Counted from the stretch's first letter, positions 11,648 to 24,000 are shown. The stretch: 64,000 bases of DNA from Hippophae tibetana (GCA_037013495.1 CM072806.1:26042001-26106000); one strand, 5' to 3'. The notes: a model not told the origin generated them from the letters alone. Numbers and translations are program-made.

Positions 11648-12728
11648 ATTATTATCAAGTATAATCAAAATTTTATTCAAATTCTATCTGAAAGAGTTTG
11701 AGACTCAATATGCAAAACAAAATAGATCATCCAAACAAAATTATACAATGAGATAAACCCACATATAACTCCTATATATGTGGTAAAATTCTTGGATTGC
11801 TTATGGTAACCACTTGATAAGTAAACAAATATATTAAGCACTAAAATAGATATAACTCAATAGAAATATAAACACAAATATCTCTATTAGTCTGGACCTT
11901 TGCTCTACCTACCTATTACTGCCCTCATTTGCTACCTCTACAATAAATCGGTCTGTCACATGAACTAGACTCTCCTCTAAAACCCACACCACACAAAATA
12001 TTATGATCGATCACCATAATTCAATATCATCAAAATAATAATGAGAAATATTCTTGGAAAATACATTCAATCACGTACCACCAACTATCAACCATGGGAA
12101 ATACACCTAACCACAAAACTTAGGATCTCAAAAAATAACTACCCAACCCAATCTTATAGTGTTGTTCTCTCAAAATGTGTAAAATAGCCAAGAGCTCATA
12201 CCATTGAAGCACACTATTTTACTATCACATAGACATATCATAATACTATAAAACACTCAAGATGATTGGTGAAAATGGAATTTGAATTGACAGAAAATTT
12301 TGGCAAAGTTTCATAAGATTTTTTAAATTAATACATAATAAAGATATGGGTATTTATAGACAACCACAAGGCTACTAGCCATCCTTGTCGAGACCTCACA
12401 GAGATCCTCATTGACCACCTCGTTGGGGTTCCATAAGGGCCTTGTCAAAGTGCCCAAAATTTATCGAGTAATTATTCATAAATACCCGCACATATACCAC
12501 AAAATATTTTCACTCACAACCTAGCATGCATGCTAAGAAACCAACCTTATAGTGTGTATAAAAAATGCTTTCAAACACAGTTTACCTAACTATAAATGTA
12601 TGTATTACTGACTAATAGTAACCAATCTTACACAGATGTAGACATAAACACTAAGTAAAATAAACAGATTTCATGTTTTGTACATGGGAAACTAACAAAG
12701 ACACAAAGGACAATAGGACTTACACTAT
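11648..12728 (-). repeat. SIRE/Maximus-like copia LTR, copy A
   Basis: In reverse complement it matches the LTR at 15309-16640 and runs parallel to the one at 37330-38632. Shared landmarks are the outer end GTAAGTCCTATTGT (seen here as its complement near 12715), a CATGTTTTGTACATGG-like block, a region of short direct GAGGT/CCTCG words near 12380-12430, and an AATGAGATAAACCCACAT block near 11748. Diverged and broken; its inner end stops at the old Athila-type LTR. Confidence 0.7.
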
Positions 12729-12729
12729 C

Positions 12730-13948
12730 CAATTGCCTAGAAATTTTACTTGGTAGAACAAACATCATTTTGGTTACTATGAAAATAGATTGAAAAATTC
12801 TGAAGATATTTTATGTAAAGTTCAAAGTGGTTTATCATTAATGAGGATAGAACTTATGAAAAAAATTTAGTTTGAGACATTGATGAAAACCAAAATAGAT
12901 TAGAAAGCATTTGGAGTTGAAACTCTAGAGAAAGTTGTTGTTAGAAGTTAATGGTAACATAAAAAATTTCCATACTTCCACTATGATTAGAAGAAGATAT
13001 AATACCGTTTATAATATCAAGGATCCAAATGTGAGGTGCCTTTCTCAAAGAAATGATGTAGGATCCTATATTATTAATCATTACATTGAGGTTTTCCTTT
13101 CTTCTTCTCATGATAATACTAATAATTTAGATTTTGAATTATCTCAACTTTTTTCTCAATATATTTCTCTTGATGATAATGATTTACTTTGTAGTATCCT
13201 CGATAAAAAAGAAAGCAAAATGTTTTATTTGCAATGGGTTCTTTCAAATCCATGGTCCTGATGGTGTATAAACATTACTAGGACATTCTTGGTAAAAGTT
13301 TGATAGATATTGTGTAGAATTCTTTCAAGATTAGCTACCTCAATCTTGTGTTATACAAGACTTTTATCATTCTTATTGAAAAAGTGAGTAATCTTTCTTT
13401 GGTACATCAATTTAGAATTATTAGCTCATGCAATGTCATTCACAAAGGTATTTTCGAGATTATCTCTAATTGACTTAGAGATAAACTTAAAGATTTCATT
13501 TCTCCTTTTTAGTTTTCCTTTATTTCTAATAGATGGATATCTAATAATGTTATTGTTGCTTAAGAAATTGTCCATGCTATTAAAAGGAAAATAGGTAGAG
13601 GTGGTTTACTTGGAGTCAAATTGGATACATAAAAAAGGCTTATGATAGTATGGAATGGAACTTCATTATTAAAATTATAAGATATTTGGGTTTCTCTGAA
13701 CAATTATGCAATTTAATATTATCTTGCTTAAAATCTGTTACTTAATCTCTGTTATTAAATGGTGCTCTCTTTGGTAATATTATTCCTCAAAGAGGTATTA
13801 GACAAAGTGATCTTATTTCTCCCTATTTGTTTATTATTGGGGCTGGAACTCTTTCAAGACTTCTTCTTTGTGCTAAAAATTCTTATGGTCATCATGGTAT
13901 CAAAATTTCCAAAAATACTCCTACTATCAACCATGATGGCATATAGAG
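12730..13948 (+). pseudogene. LINE (L1-type) reverse transcriptase remnant
   Basis: At 12950-13030 it reads GNIKNFHTSTMIRRRYNTV, matching the GDxNTKFFHxSTxxRRRxNxI segment before the LINE reverse transcriptase. Near 13235 it reads FKSHGPDG (the KxPGPDG block). Further on come KKAYDSMEWNFI (about 13630-13665), corresponding to DxxKAYDRMEW, and GIRQSDLISPYLFII (about 13795-13840), corresponding to GLRQGDPLSPYLFI. Stop codons and frame shifts break it. The YADD-type catalytic block is not reached; the copy ends near 13948 against copia 3' sequence. Opposite in strand to the LINE piece at 10163-11110, so not simply its other half. Confidence 0.85.
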
Positions 13949-13959
13949 TAAACAAATTT

Positions 13960-15308
13960 TTTTCATATCATACACAACATGTCATCATAACCTTACATTA
14001 ATGCATCATGGATTGATGAACATATGGATATTTGTGTTGAATATATTGTTTATTCTTTACGAACCCTAAGATATTTTTTAACATGCTTTGTTTGCTTCCA
14101 ACATTCTTTATTTCTTGTTGTCTACTATGTGTAGATTCTTTTGTGTTAGCGTGTAATTCCTAACATGTTTATTGTATTGCATTCATACTTTTAGGGGGAT
14201 AGTTGTGTGTCTTATGTTTGCTATCAAAGGAAGTGATGTGTTTGTTTTACTTATTATTGTTTATCCTATTTTATGAGTTTTTGTTTTTATGTCTGGTTCA
14301 TATGATGCTTTCTTCTCTTGGTCATCACTTTATATGAACCATGTATAAAGAGGATAGTTAGTATGACATGTTGCATGCATCGTATGCAATCTCTTGTTTC
14401 ATTATTATGTTTCTTTGCTTATGCTTCCTTCTTGCATGATTCTTGCTTGTCATTCATTACCTAATAACAATTGCTGAAATGTATGACATATGTTTTATTG
14501 GTAGATTGAGATGTTTTCTATCTACACTTATCTTTGGTTGCCCATGCATTTAGCTTGTTGCATGTTACATGTTTCTACCCTACTAATGTCTTGGTACTTT
14601 TTTGTGTTTTTTGTTTCTTAAAGCATGTGGTTCTTCTTATTGTCTTTTCTTTAATCTTACTTGCTATGTTACATTTGTGTTATAATTATAGCACATTTTT
14701 ATGCCTTATCCTCCTCATATAGGGTTGTACTTTTGAATTTTTATGTCAAAAAGAGGGAAAAGTTTTTGTGCACAACTATATGTTTATTTCCATGCTATGT
14801 ATTGCATGGGATGTAAGTATAGGATTGCACTACATATTGTTACCTAACTTGCATACATTTAAAGGCATTGTTGTATGAAGTCAGGGAGAGTTATGCATGT
14901 TTACAAGTGCATATGCCTATTATTGTGTACTTATGTAGGGGTAACATGATAGTATATGGTTTAACTACACGTTATTTTTGCATGATTCGTTCACAGCATA
15001 TGTGTTTCTTTTGTGTGTGCAGATTACAAGTGTAATATGAAGTCTTCGAGCTTCAGATGTGCTATGTGCAATAGTTATAAGACCTTCATGCTTCAAAGTG
15101 ACATGATGGATGAGTTGATAAAAGATGATGGATGAAACGCACAAGAAGGATGCACTTGGTGTAAGTGTGTCTTTGGGGTTTTGGTGTGTGTCATTGTATT
15201 GTTCATGGGAAGAAACAACTTTAGGACATCTTCGTGATCTTTTCAAGCTTGATAAGTTTATGTATCTAGTTGTGTAGTGTTTTAACACTGAAAGCCAATG
15301 AGAGAGAA
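13960..15308 (+). mobile_element. Copia (SIRE-like) 3' non-coding region leading into an LTR
   Basis: No coding capacity is visible. The stretch 14640-15190 is a diverged direct repeat of 19260-19770: both carry an ATTTTTATGCCTTAT block, a CAAAAAGAGGGA-like block, and a later GATGCACTTG block. Here it runs straight into the LTR at 15309, so I read it as the 3' spacer before a 3' LTR. T-rich, old and broken. Confidence 0.6.
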
Positions 15309-16640
15309 TGTAAGTCCTATTGTACATGTATCTGTGTATTGGCTTCCCGTGTAGAAAACATGGGGTCTATTTTATTTTACTTAGTGTATTTGTCTTTCTC
15401 TGTGTAAGGTTGGTAACTATGGATATTTCTCTTCCTCTATGTAAGGTTAGTAACTACAGATCAGTGACTCACACATACACATAGTTAGATACACTTTGTA
15501 TATGAGCATGTTTACACACATTGTGGGGTTGGTTTTTGTAATGTGTATGCTAGGTTGAGAGTGTTGGTTTTCGAAGAGTGAGCTTACGAGCGAGCCAACA
15601 TTGTCACTTGTGTTTAGTTTGTTTCAAGTGCGAGTATTTATGGAGTCTACTCAATAATTTTTGGAAATGAAAAAAATGTGACTTTTTAGCACCTCACCAA
15701 CTAGCTTGCCACCAAGCTCACTACTGCCCTTGCCTCCTCCCTTGGAGAGGTGGTTGGTGTGGTAGTTGATGAGGTGGAAAATTGAGCCTTATAAATCCCC
15801 CATTTATTTCTCTCTTCTTTACCCCTTATTTAAGAATCAAAACTTTGCTAAAATTCACTTTGAGATTTATATATAAGGTCGAAATTATTTTGAAGAGACT
15901 ATATTTGAGTATGGGTTGCTTAGTGAATTTAGTAATCAAATCATAGACTACGTGCATGTATGGTTTGACTGTGTGTTTCCTATATATGATGTGATTATAA
16001 TGGTGGATTGTGTGTCCCTTGAGAGTGTGAATTGATACATTTATAGTTATTGATCATTAGTTACCAATCACACCACATAGGGTGGTGTTGACTATGGAGG
16101 ACAACTGAGTTCAAGTGTCAAACAAGTCATTGCAAAAGCATTAAGTGAAGAGCATCAATAGGTAGTTTGGATGGAAGTCCTTTTTGATATAGGAAATTGT
16201 GGTTTTACCATCTATAAGTATTGTAACTTGTTTACTATTTAGTGAACTATTTACATCCAAGTGGTTTCCTTAAGAAAATCGAGGTTGTTACCATATAGAT
16301 ACGATCTTTATATGGGTTTACCTCATTATATCGACTGTTATGCATGATCACTTGTTCAGCTAGTATAATATAAGTTTGTTGTGTATTTGTCTCAACATAT
16401 TGAAGCATAAAATCTTATTAGAAATAATTTTTTTTGTTTACTTTCTATTTGTTATTGATATATAATATATGTGTTTAAAAATTATCTGCTTTTGATAATA
16501 TACTTTTTGTAATTCTATGATTTTGTTGTGTGAACTATATAAGTTTTATGTTATTTTATTTCTTACGAGTTAAGGTCGAGTCCTTTAGAAAATTGTATCT
16601 TCTTACCCTGGTTGTATGCTGAGTGGTGGACTCTTTCAAG
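15309..16640 (+). repeat. SIRE/Maximus-like copia LTR, copy B
   Basis: It begins TGTAAGTCCTATTGT and ends near TTACCCTGGTTGTATGC followed by GGTGGACTCTTTC. It is the inverse of copies at 11648-12728 and 37330-38632 and parallel to 30271-31815. Shared marks include CATGTTTACACACAT, GAGTCTACTCAATAAT, a CACACCACATAGGGTGGTGTTG block and TATATGGGTTTACCTCATTATATCG. Diverged from all other copies by many changes. Confidence 0.75.
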
Positions 16641-16749
16641 TAACATAGGACAAATAATAACAAGTAAAATAGGTCATTGCAACTTAACACTAGCAGATGA
16701 AATGATAATACAAGATGGGTTATAACAAAGGAAAGAGGTGATGATGACT

Positions 16750-18650
16750 AGTCATAAACATAAAGTACATGACTAGGTACAATACATGAAAAAGTAGGTA
16801 ACATAACTATTAATAGCATAGATATAGACAAAGGTGGTATAAAATTAAGAAGATGAATAGAAGAATGTTTAAAATACATAGGGCTAGAACTAACAAGATG
16901 ACAAAATATAAAATTTGAGTCATTGAATACAACAAAGCAACTAGTGTAAAAATAATTTATATGAAAAATTGAAATAAACATGGCATTTTTACTTCGTTGT
17001 ATAACTAAGAAAGACACACTCAACTAACATTGGTTGCAATTTACTTTAATTATAAGCCCCAATGGAAGGAAAACTTTGACACCCAAAGACCCTAAAGCTA
17101 AGGTAGTCTGGTTTCCTATTGCAAAGAACCTAAAAAGGAGAGAGATAATTTAAAGCTTTGGTTGGTAAATAATTTAAGTAAAAAGTTGTAGTTTTAATAA
17201 CATATGGCTAAAACTTAATTGAAATACCATTTTTAATTAGCATAGCTAAAGCTCTTTCTATGATTCTTCTATGTCGACATTCAACAAAACCATTTTGCTC
17301 AAACGTACGGGGACAATTGCACCATCGCAAAATAACTTCCTTTCCAATAATAGTAAAATGTGGTTTAAATTCAATTTTTCCATCAGTTTGAAAGACTTAA
17401 TGGACATCTTAAATTTCTTTTGAACCATTATTTTAAAATAAAGGAAAATAGAGGTAGTTTTCTCTTTAATCTTAAGCTACTACAACCAAGTAAAATGTGG
17501 AAATTTTTCTACTATAGAGAAGAGTATTTATCACCAGTACAATCCTCACATGGAAAATTCTGGAGATCAAGATATTACAAAGGAAAACCAATAATACTCT
17601 TAGTATGAATATGCTTAAAATAAAGTTTATGGGACTTAGAAAGATGAAAATGAGTAGAAGAAAAGAATAAATTTTAATAAATTAGAGAAAAAGACTAGCT
17701 TGTTCAACAACCTTTCAAATGGTATCCAAAGAAGTATGCCTAAACTTGTGATGGCATTCCTCTGAGGTAACATGAAAGTCTTTGGGAGATTTGGTTGAGA
17801 ATAAGGACCTTTTAGTGACCAAGGAATGATAACACCATTAGTTGTGTATAGCCCTTGATCACATGCCACATGAAGGATAATCCTTTTTATTGTCAATCCT
17901 AACCCAGATGGGATTAGAAAGAAACTTAATAAGAACTAGATTATTAAGACATAATTTATGAACTAAAATTAAGTTGGTAGTAGCATTAGGGGTATGCAAC
18001 AAACCAATGAAATGTAGTAAACAACTATTATTTTTAGTACAAAGATTGCATTATAGATCTTGGAAATAGAAATTTTATCTCCATTACCTAGAAAACACCA
18101 TTATTAGCAACATTAGCAACATCATTAGAAACTTGAAAGCTATCAGACGTCATATGATGAGTTGCTCCTATATCCAACTACTAAGAGGGTGAATTTGATG
18201 CATCAAAAGTAGAACAATCAACTTCTTGAAATTCTTAAATATTTAGAACCAAAGATATCCTCAAAATTACCCAAAGAACCATTGGATGCAATGTTTCTTA
18301 ACTTAAAACCTTGCTGATATAAAAACTATTGTAAGTTCCACTTTGGTTGCTGAGAACCTTATTCTATATATAATTTTCATTAGAATCAAAACCATTCTTA
18401 TTAAATTGAGTTACATTATCATGAACAACTTTCTCTTGTTTGAAAGAGGAATTACTCATCAACATTTTCTCATAACCCTTAAGATGACTATAAAGAACTG
18501 AGATTGAAGGCTACACTGGAATAAGATTCTTAGAAGTGAAAAAGGTAGATAATATGGATCTAACCCACTAAGAACATATCACCATCTGATATGGGATTAC
18601 CAGTAGCTACAAATTATTTATAAGAAAGAATCATGGCTTTCATAATATAA
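16750..18650 (-). mobile_element. Ty1/copia pol remnant (protease, GAG-pre-integrase, integrase)
   Basis: On the minus strand, from right to left: a DIGATHHMT protease-like block near 18190-18140, a LLHTPNATTNLI block near 18000 (GAG-pre-integrase side), a CPRTFEQNGFVECRHRRIIE integrase block near 17310-17250, and a LSFRVFGCQSFPSIGAYN block near 17090-17040 that marks the integrase C-terminal region. Domain order is right for copia. It is broken, with many breaks, and old. No LTR of its own was recognised; it lies between two plus-strand SIRE-like segments. Confidence 0.75.
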
Positions 18651-18699
18651 TGAAATATTGAAAGTGCAACTTTCCTCAACAATCGTAATTGTGACTTCA

Positions 18700-19780
18700 A
18701 ATCGAACACTCTTTGATTTATTGGAAAGTAAGAAGTAGAGTTATGTATCCCTTTTAATGGCTAAGGTAGAATATATAGTAGATGTTTGTGTTACTCTTAA
18801 CTCATATTGATAAAGAAAATGTTGAGTGGCTATGGTATCAAAGTAAAACATCTAGTCTCTCTTTTTGACAACAAAAGTGCCATATGCATTTCTAAAAACC
18901 CAATCCAATATTTAAGGAGAAAACACATCAATATGTGACATAAATTCATTAGAGATTTAGTAGAGTCTAACACTTTGTTACTGCAGCATATCAGCACTGA
19001 ATTTCAATTTGTTGATTTGTTTACTAGACTTTTGGATTCTCTCATATTTGAATCTCTAAGAAAGGCTATTGGTGTCTGCATTTGTCTTTGAGATTGAAAA
19101 GTGCATGTTCTTTAGGCTGTTTGTTTTCCTGAAGAGTTGGCTATGTATTTCGGTATGTATTTCTCTCTATTGAGTATTCTTTTATTTAGCATATTTATGG
19201 TGTATTTTTTCATGTTTTTTTATTTTGTTTGGTTTATTGCTTTTATCTATCTCTCCTAACAACATAAGGGATAGGACTATAGCATATTTTTATGCCTTAT
19301 CTACTTCATATAAAGGTGTTCCTTTGACTTTCTTTCTCAAAAGGGAGAGAATTTTGTTTGCACGACTTGTTTCTCATTGCATTGACTGTGTGTTGCACAC
19401 AAATGATGTGAATGCAGGTTGCATTGTATCTTTTTTTTCTTAATTTATATACACATAAGTGGAGGTGTCACAGAGTCAATGGGAATTGTGTTGTATCTTT
19501 GTTGTATGTTGAGTGTGCTTAGCCTATCAATGTGTACCTATGTGGATGTAACACAATAGTTTTGATTAGACTACAAGTAGGTACGTATGATGCGTTCATA
19601 CATATGTGTTGTTTTGTGTGTTTAAATTCCAAGTGTAGCGAGAGACCTTAAGGCTCAAGTGGATTCGTGGAGTTAGACATGGAGTATGGAGTGTGCATCA
19701 AAATGGATGTATTGATTCATATAGATGGATGGAGCATAACAAGATGGATGCACTTGCAGTAGGTATGTTAGAAGTGATTA
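18700..19780 (+). mobile_element. Copia (SIRE-like) end of pol and 3' spacer, remnant
   Basis: The pol end is recognisable by a KTHQYVT segment (the KTKHIDIRYH-type RNase H block) near 18915, and by ADLFTKPLD-like and FESLRKAIGVC-like blocks near 19015-19080, the latter typical of SIRE/Maximus copia. Then comes the spacer repeat 19260-19770, shared with 14640-15190. Broken with several breaks. It ends at about 19780, where CACTA-type sequence starts. Confidence 0.7.
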
Positions 19781-19789
19781 GGCTAATAT

Positions 19790-20930
19790 ACATGATGCTC
19801 CACTTATTCTAGATGGTAGAATACCTATTCAATTTGATGCAACTGGTAATTTATTAGGAGAAAATGGCCAAAAATTGAAATCTTATATTAGTAGACTTGT
19901 AAAGTTAAGTATACTAATCAATATAAATGATTGGACTAAGGTTGAAGATGCTTAAAAGTACAAGACATGGAAAATCATTTATGTAAGTCTATTTTCTTTT
20001 ATAATTAATTACATATTATATAATTTTTGTATTATATCTCCTTTACAATATATTTTTATATAGAATCAATTTAAAGTCTCCAATAATTGGTTAAACAAGT
20101 GCCATAAGATTGCAAATAAGACATGGAAGGAATACAAAACTTCTAAATTGGTTAGAAATTATGCGTTTCTATACTAGGAACCACTTAATGAAAATAAACT
20201 ATACAAAAGCCCTAAATATCGCCCATAGATTGAACCCCAAGTATGGAAAGACTTCATAGATTATAGACGTACGGATGAATTTCAAATTATTAGAGAATAA
20301 CATCAAAATATACAAATACAGAATATTCTTCCTAGTCGTACTAGAAGATCATCAAATCCTGAAGTTAAACAAAAAATGATAATATTAACTTGTTAATTTA
20401 TAACTATTTTTATATTTATTTTCCTCTAATTTAAGTTTATAAATTGGTTAATAAATTTATTTAATTTATGTAAGAAGTTGAACTGGATAGACCGATTACC
20501 TAAGTTGAATTGTATATAGAAACAAAGACCCTCAAAACAAAGAAGTCAAAACCAATGAATAAATGAGAAGAAAAACAACTCAATAAGTTGGTTAGTAATT
20601 TAACTTGATATAAAGTCCTTGTGATTTTTGCATAATCATATAATAATGTATGATATACTTTATTGCTTTATTATTTGTAGAAAACAATTCAAGAACAAAT
20701 TAACAGGGGTGAAATAATCGAACAACTAGAGAAAGATGCGATATATTATGCATTTGGATGCGAGCATCCTGTTCATGTTAGGGGAGAAAGAAAATATGAT
20801 GGTTATATAGAATTTTTCATTATTTCAAAACAAAGGCCTGAGATGGTCAATAAGGAAAAGTTGAAGAAGAATTTCACTCTTTTAAGGCCACAATATTAAG
20901 TGAGATTGCCAGTTTAAAGAAATTTTAGAG
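19790..20930 (+). pseudogene. Plant CACTA accessory transposase (Transposase_24 / TNP1-like) remnant
   Basis: The exon at 19815-19982 reads GRIPIQFDATGNLLGENGQKLKSY in two runs, then VKLSILININDWTKV, the familiar start of plant Ptta/En/Spm transposase proteins. GTAAGT at 19983 and a TAG acceptor at 20061-20063 bound a likely intron. The next exon gives NWLNKCHKIANKTWKEYK, then PQVWKDFIDYRRTDEFQ, matching the W..LV..W.s..F..iS..N segment. A later exon after a likely intron (20594-20681) gives QINRGEIIEQLEKDAIYYAFG and HPVHVRGER. In-frame stops occur, so it is not functional. In En/Spm this protein binds subterminal repeats; that role here is from family knowledge. Confidence 0.75.
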
Positions 20931-20934
20931 TTTC

Positions 20935-21280
20935 CAAGCTCAATGACAACACATGCCAGGCATGCCACCATCCATGTCAAGCATGCCATCCATGCAATCT
21001 TATGGCCAACCTATATCCTCTATGGGATTTAGTCATCCTATTGGTCCCTCATTTATGCTAGGAATGCTAAAACAATCAAGTAGTAGTTTCATGTCTCCAA
21101 TGCAATTTGTGCATTCTTACCATCTATCACATGAATACTTTGATGAAAATTTCCTTCCAATAGCTACCCCACATAGGAGTCCTCCTCCATTTGATGAATC
21201 ATTTGTTGTAACATTTAAAACTTATGTAGATAATTTTTTATTTTTATTTTTTATTATATATTTTATTTGTTATATATAAT
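20935..21280 (+). pseudogene. Met/Pro/Ser-rich segment of the CACTA gene
   Basis: The frame 20953-21279 opens with repeated MPGMPPSM/SMPSM words, then SPPPFDESF. Low-complexity Met/Pro/Ser/Gln-rich tails are common after the transposase block in plant CACTA genes. It is probably a tail exon of the preceding gene rather than a separate host gene. Its last 20 codons are AT-rich intron-like sequence. Confidence 0.5.
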
Positions 21281-21319
21281 CTTAAAGTTTTTACAAAATA
21301 TGAAATGTTTATTGAAAAA

Positions 21320-22965
21320 TCAATCATTTATAGACTATATTGCTATTGGAATGGTACAACAATTGAGCAATGATCGAAACATTCATAATCAATATTTTTC
21401 AAACCATTGGTGAATAGTAATTGATCGATCATTGTTCCATCATTGTCCACTATGGGTTCCACCTGATGCTACCACAGTCCAAGAAGCTATTAGACAATAT
21501 GTGACTTGATCGTCGAATCAAGTTGTGCTAAATTTTGATATGGTTCTATTTATTTTTACTTAAGATAACATTTTTTACTACTTGTATTATATTATTATTC
21601 TTTTATTGTTACTAATATCTATAATATCTTTTATTTAGTCTATTATATTAAAATTGGTAAGTGCGGCACATTTAAGAGATGCAAAGTAAGTATCTCATGG
21701 AAAATTGATATCTAGTGGACAATCATCACACACTAAGTCATTCAAGAAGAAGCTATGGAAAAGTATAATTATGAATATGCTATAAACTTCACCATAAATC
21801 TTGGCTCTTTGATGACTATTATTGCCAGTAAAAATAGCATAAATGATGAATGGATTGTGCCACTTCCTAGAGAAATATCTGGCATACACATTGGACAATC
21901 ATATATATCAGTCGAGTTCATATTATAATTATTTGAATTTCAAATGATCGATTTAAATTAATTCAAGTGTGGACAAAGTGAGTCCTCAATCAGTAAATAA
22001 CTTTCATTTATGTAGAGTATATAATTATATTTATATTATTTAATTATTTACATATATATATTATATAGGTCATGTTATTATTGACTTCAAATAAGCCACC
22101 TATCACATTTAACAATGTTCTATGATTCATCATTTGTCAATTAATATCAAGAACATGATGTTAGCATTAGAGCTAAACAATTATGTGATAGGGCATTAAC
22201 AGTTAAGAGAAATTAGAAGTTGATACTCCCTTGGCCACTAAAGTTTGAACAAGGCCAAGATCATTGGATATTGATATACTTTGATCTATATGACAATCAT
22301 ATTTGGTACTGTGACTCATCTTCCATAGAATTGAATAAAGACACAAAAGTAGTTGTTGAAATGTAAGTATTATAACTAACTATTTTTCTTCTATTGTTCT
22401 TTGTAATATTTAATTTAGAACTAATTATTTTAAACTTTGATAGGGCATGAAAGCTGTGGAACAAGAGTATAGGCATCGCCTTTAAAAAATCACATAAACT
22501 TATATGGAACAAAGTTATGATATGTACAAGCAAATATTAATAATTTAATAAATTTTACTATTTAATAATAAAGATGTTCAAATTGATAAACCATGTATAA
22601 TTTTTTTTGTGGGTTCCACATTAAAATGATGGAGTCATGTGTGGGTACTTTACTCATAAAATTTATGAGCGAAACAATCTCTAATATCAACATGTCAATT
22701 AAAGATGTGGTAATCTCTTTTACAAATATACTCTTTTAACGTATATATGTTATTTTTTATGAATTCATGATATTACATTCTTATTTTGAATTTAAATATA
22801 GATAGTTCTTTGATTGGAACAAATAGGGCCATGATATGTAAATTTTTGATGATTTACGAGAAGAATGGGCAAAACACATGCTTGAAATTATAAGATCACA
22901 AGAAGAATTAGAACAAGAATATGATGATATTGAATAGTATAAGTATCTTATAATATTTAATGATA
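21320..22965 (+). pseudogene. Ulp1-like C48 cysteine protease segment carried by the CACTA element
   Basis: At 22215-22362 it reads PLKFEQGQDHWILIYFDLYDN then IWYCDSSS, matching the catalytic HW.L...D...... +.YLDS block of plant transposon Ulp1 (SUMO-protease-like) proteins. Near 22630-22680 the frame NDGVMCGYFTHKIYE resembles the QxxxxxCGYF/Y catalytic cysteine block. Near 22870-22935 there is REEWAKHMLEII, as at the C-terminus of these proteins. GT/AG-like introns and stops separate the pieces. Upstream, 21320-21510 (MVQQLSND...) probably belongs to the same gene. Dead copy. C48 proteases are known passengers of plant CACTA and Mutator elements. Confidence 0.72.
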
Positions 22966-22979
22966 TTATAATTAAGTTA

Positions 22980-22980
<1 letters not shown>

Positions 22981-23004
<24 letters not shown>
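22981..23004. repeat. (AT)n microsatellite
   Basis: About 12 AT units lie inside the CACTA remnant, just before its right subterminal region. Confidence 0.95.
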
Positions 23005-23012
<8 letters not shown>

Positions 23013-23139
23013 TGTATAATATAAGGTATTTAAAAACTCTTTTTAAACATATTTTGGTTTTCTCTACTATTATATGATCAAAAACATACAATGAAGCTAG
23101 TAAAAAATAACCAAAATATGTTTTAAAATGATTATAGCA

Positions 23140-23378
23140 TTTTAAGTCAATTCTACTAGTGAATCGACTTAAAATTTTACGTCGATTGACATGTAGGACT
23201 GACTTAAAATTTAAAGTTGGTGGACACATAGGGCTAACTTTAAATTTAAAGTTGGTTGACACCTAGGATCGACTTTAAATTTTAAATCACCTCATTTTTT
23301 AGTCGATTCACCGAACCAACTTTAAATCCCTTTTAAGTCGATTATTAACCAACTTAAAAGCCTTTATATGTAGTAGTG
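23140..23378. repeat. Right subterminal repeats and terminal inverted repeat of the CACTA element
   Basis: Short words TTTAAAGTTGG and CGACTTAAA recur in both orientations about ten times, ending in TAGTAGTG at 23378. The block 23308-23328 is identical to 55483-55503 in the short CACTA element, placing both in one family. Confidence 0.8.
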
Positions 23379-23449
23379 CCATCAAAAACTTTGAAACTAT
23401 GTTAGAATATCTTGTTATCATATATTTTGTAAATCTTAACATTTGATTG

Positions 23450-23940
23450 AAAAGATTCTCATATTATGCGACAATCATGTCATTATGCTACCTTGTTAGC
23501 CTTTATAGCTTCGTTAAAGAATCTTTTATAAAACAACTCCTCGAATTCTTCTAATGTGACTGACTCTACATCTCTTCCTTTGTTGATAGAGTCCCACCAA
23601 TAGCCAACTTCTCCTACTAGTGTGTATGTTAAACTAGCTTTAAAATGTGTAGAGATGTTTAGGGCATTCATTTTCTTATTAATTTCCTAATCCATCTTTT
23701 AGCAACGTTAGGACTAGAGATACCATCAAAAAGTGAATGTCTCAACTTTTCAAATTATTCAAGATAGTAAGCTCTACTTCTTTCCTCAAGTTCTCCTCCC
23801 AAAGTAATTAACCTTCATAGTGTATGTAAAAGGTCACCATTTGCATTTACGTCTTGTGCAGATTGGTCTCTAACTTCCCTTACGGGTGGGTTTTTAGTCA
23901 CCTCTTCTTTAGGCATACTAAGACAAAAATAATTCAAAAA
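23450..23940 (-). mobile_element. Ty3/gypsy gag remnant
   Basis: On the minus strand the frame around 23671-23483 reads LVGEVGYWWDSINKG then LEEFEELFYKRFF, the gag core (L.G.A..WW......W..F...F...FFP) of chromovirus-like gypsy elements. A primer site and LTR follow to the right in the correct order for a minus-strand element. Broken; only gag is recognisable. Confidence 0.8.
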
Positions 23941-23986
23941 TATTTTAAAGATTGTAAATGAATATTATTTTCCAGAGATTAATACT

Positions 23987-24000
23987 ATACTCTGATATTA
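23987..24000 (-). other. Primer binding site (tRNA-iMet type) of the gypsy relic
   Basis: The minus strand reads TAATATCAGAGTAT, close to TGGTATCAGAGCA, the site for initiator tRNA-Met. It lies between the gag relic and the LTR that starts at about 24003. Confidence 0.7.

Larger units (their letters stand above)
19790..23378 (+). mobile_element. CACTA (En/Spm) DNA transposon, decayed and cut at the left
   Basis: The right terminus is clear: 23366-23378 ends GTAGTAGTG, the complement of CACTACTAC. It is preceded by about 230 bases (23140-23365) of subterminal repeats built on short TTTAAAGTTGG/CGACTTAAA words in both orientations. Inside are a plant CACTA transposase-like segment and an Ulp1-like protease segment, both plus strand with degenerate introns. 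I find no left terminal CACTACTAC near 19780, so the left end is lost or lies in DNA I cannot join. The catalytic TNP2-type transposase was not recognised. Confidence 0.78.

Noticed and set aside
13759-14001. 80-codon frame as a separate membrane protein
   Set aside because: It is a shifted frame over the LINE reverse transcriptase block GIRQSDLISPYLF.
20953-21279. Met/Pro/Ser-rich frame as a host gene
   Set aside because: It lies between the transposase and Ulp1 segments of the CACTA relic and ends in intron-like AT sequence.
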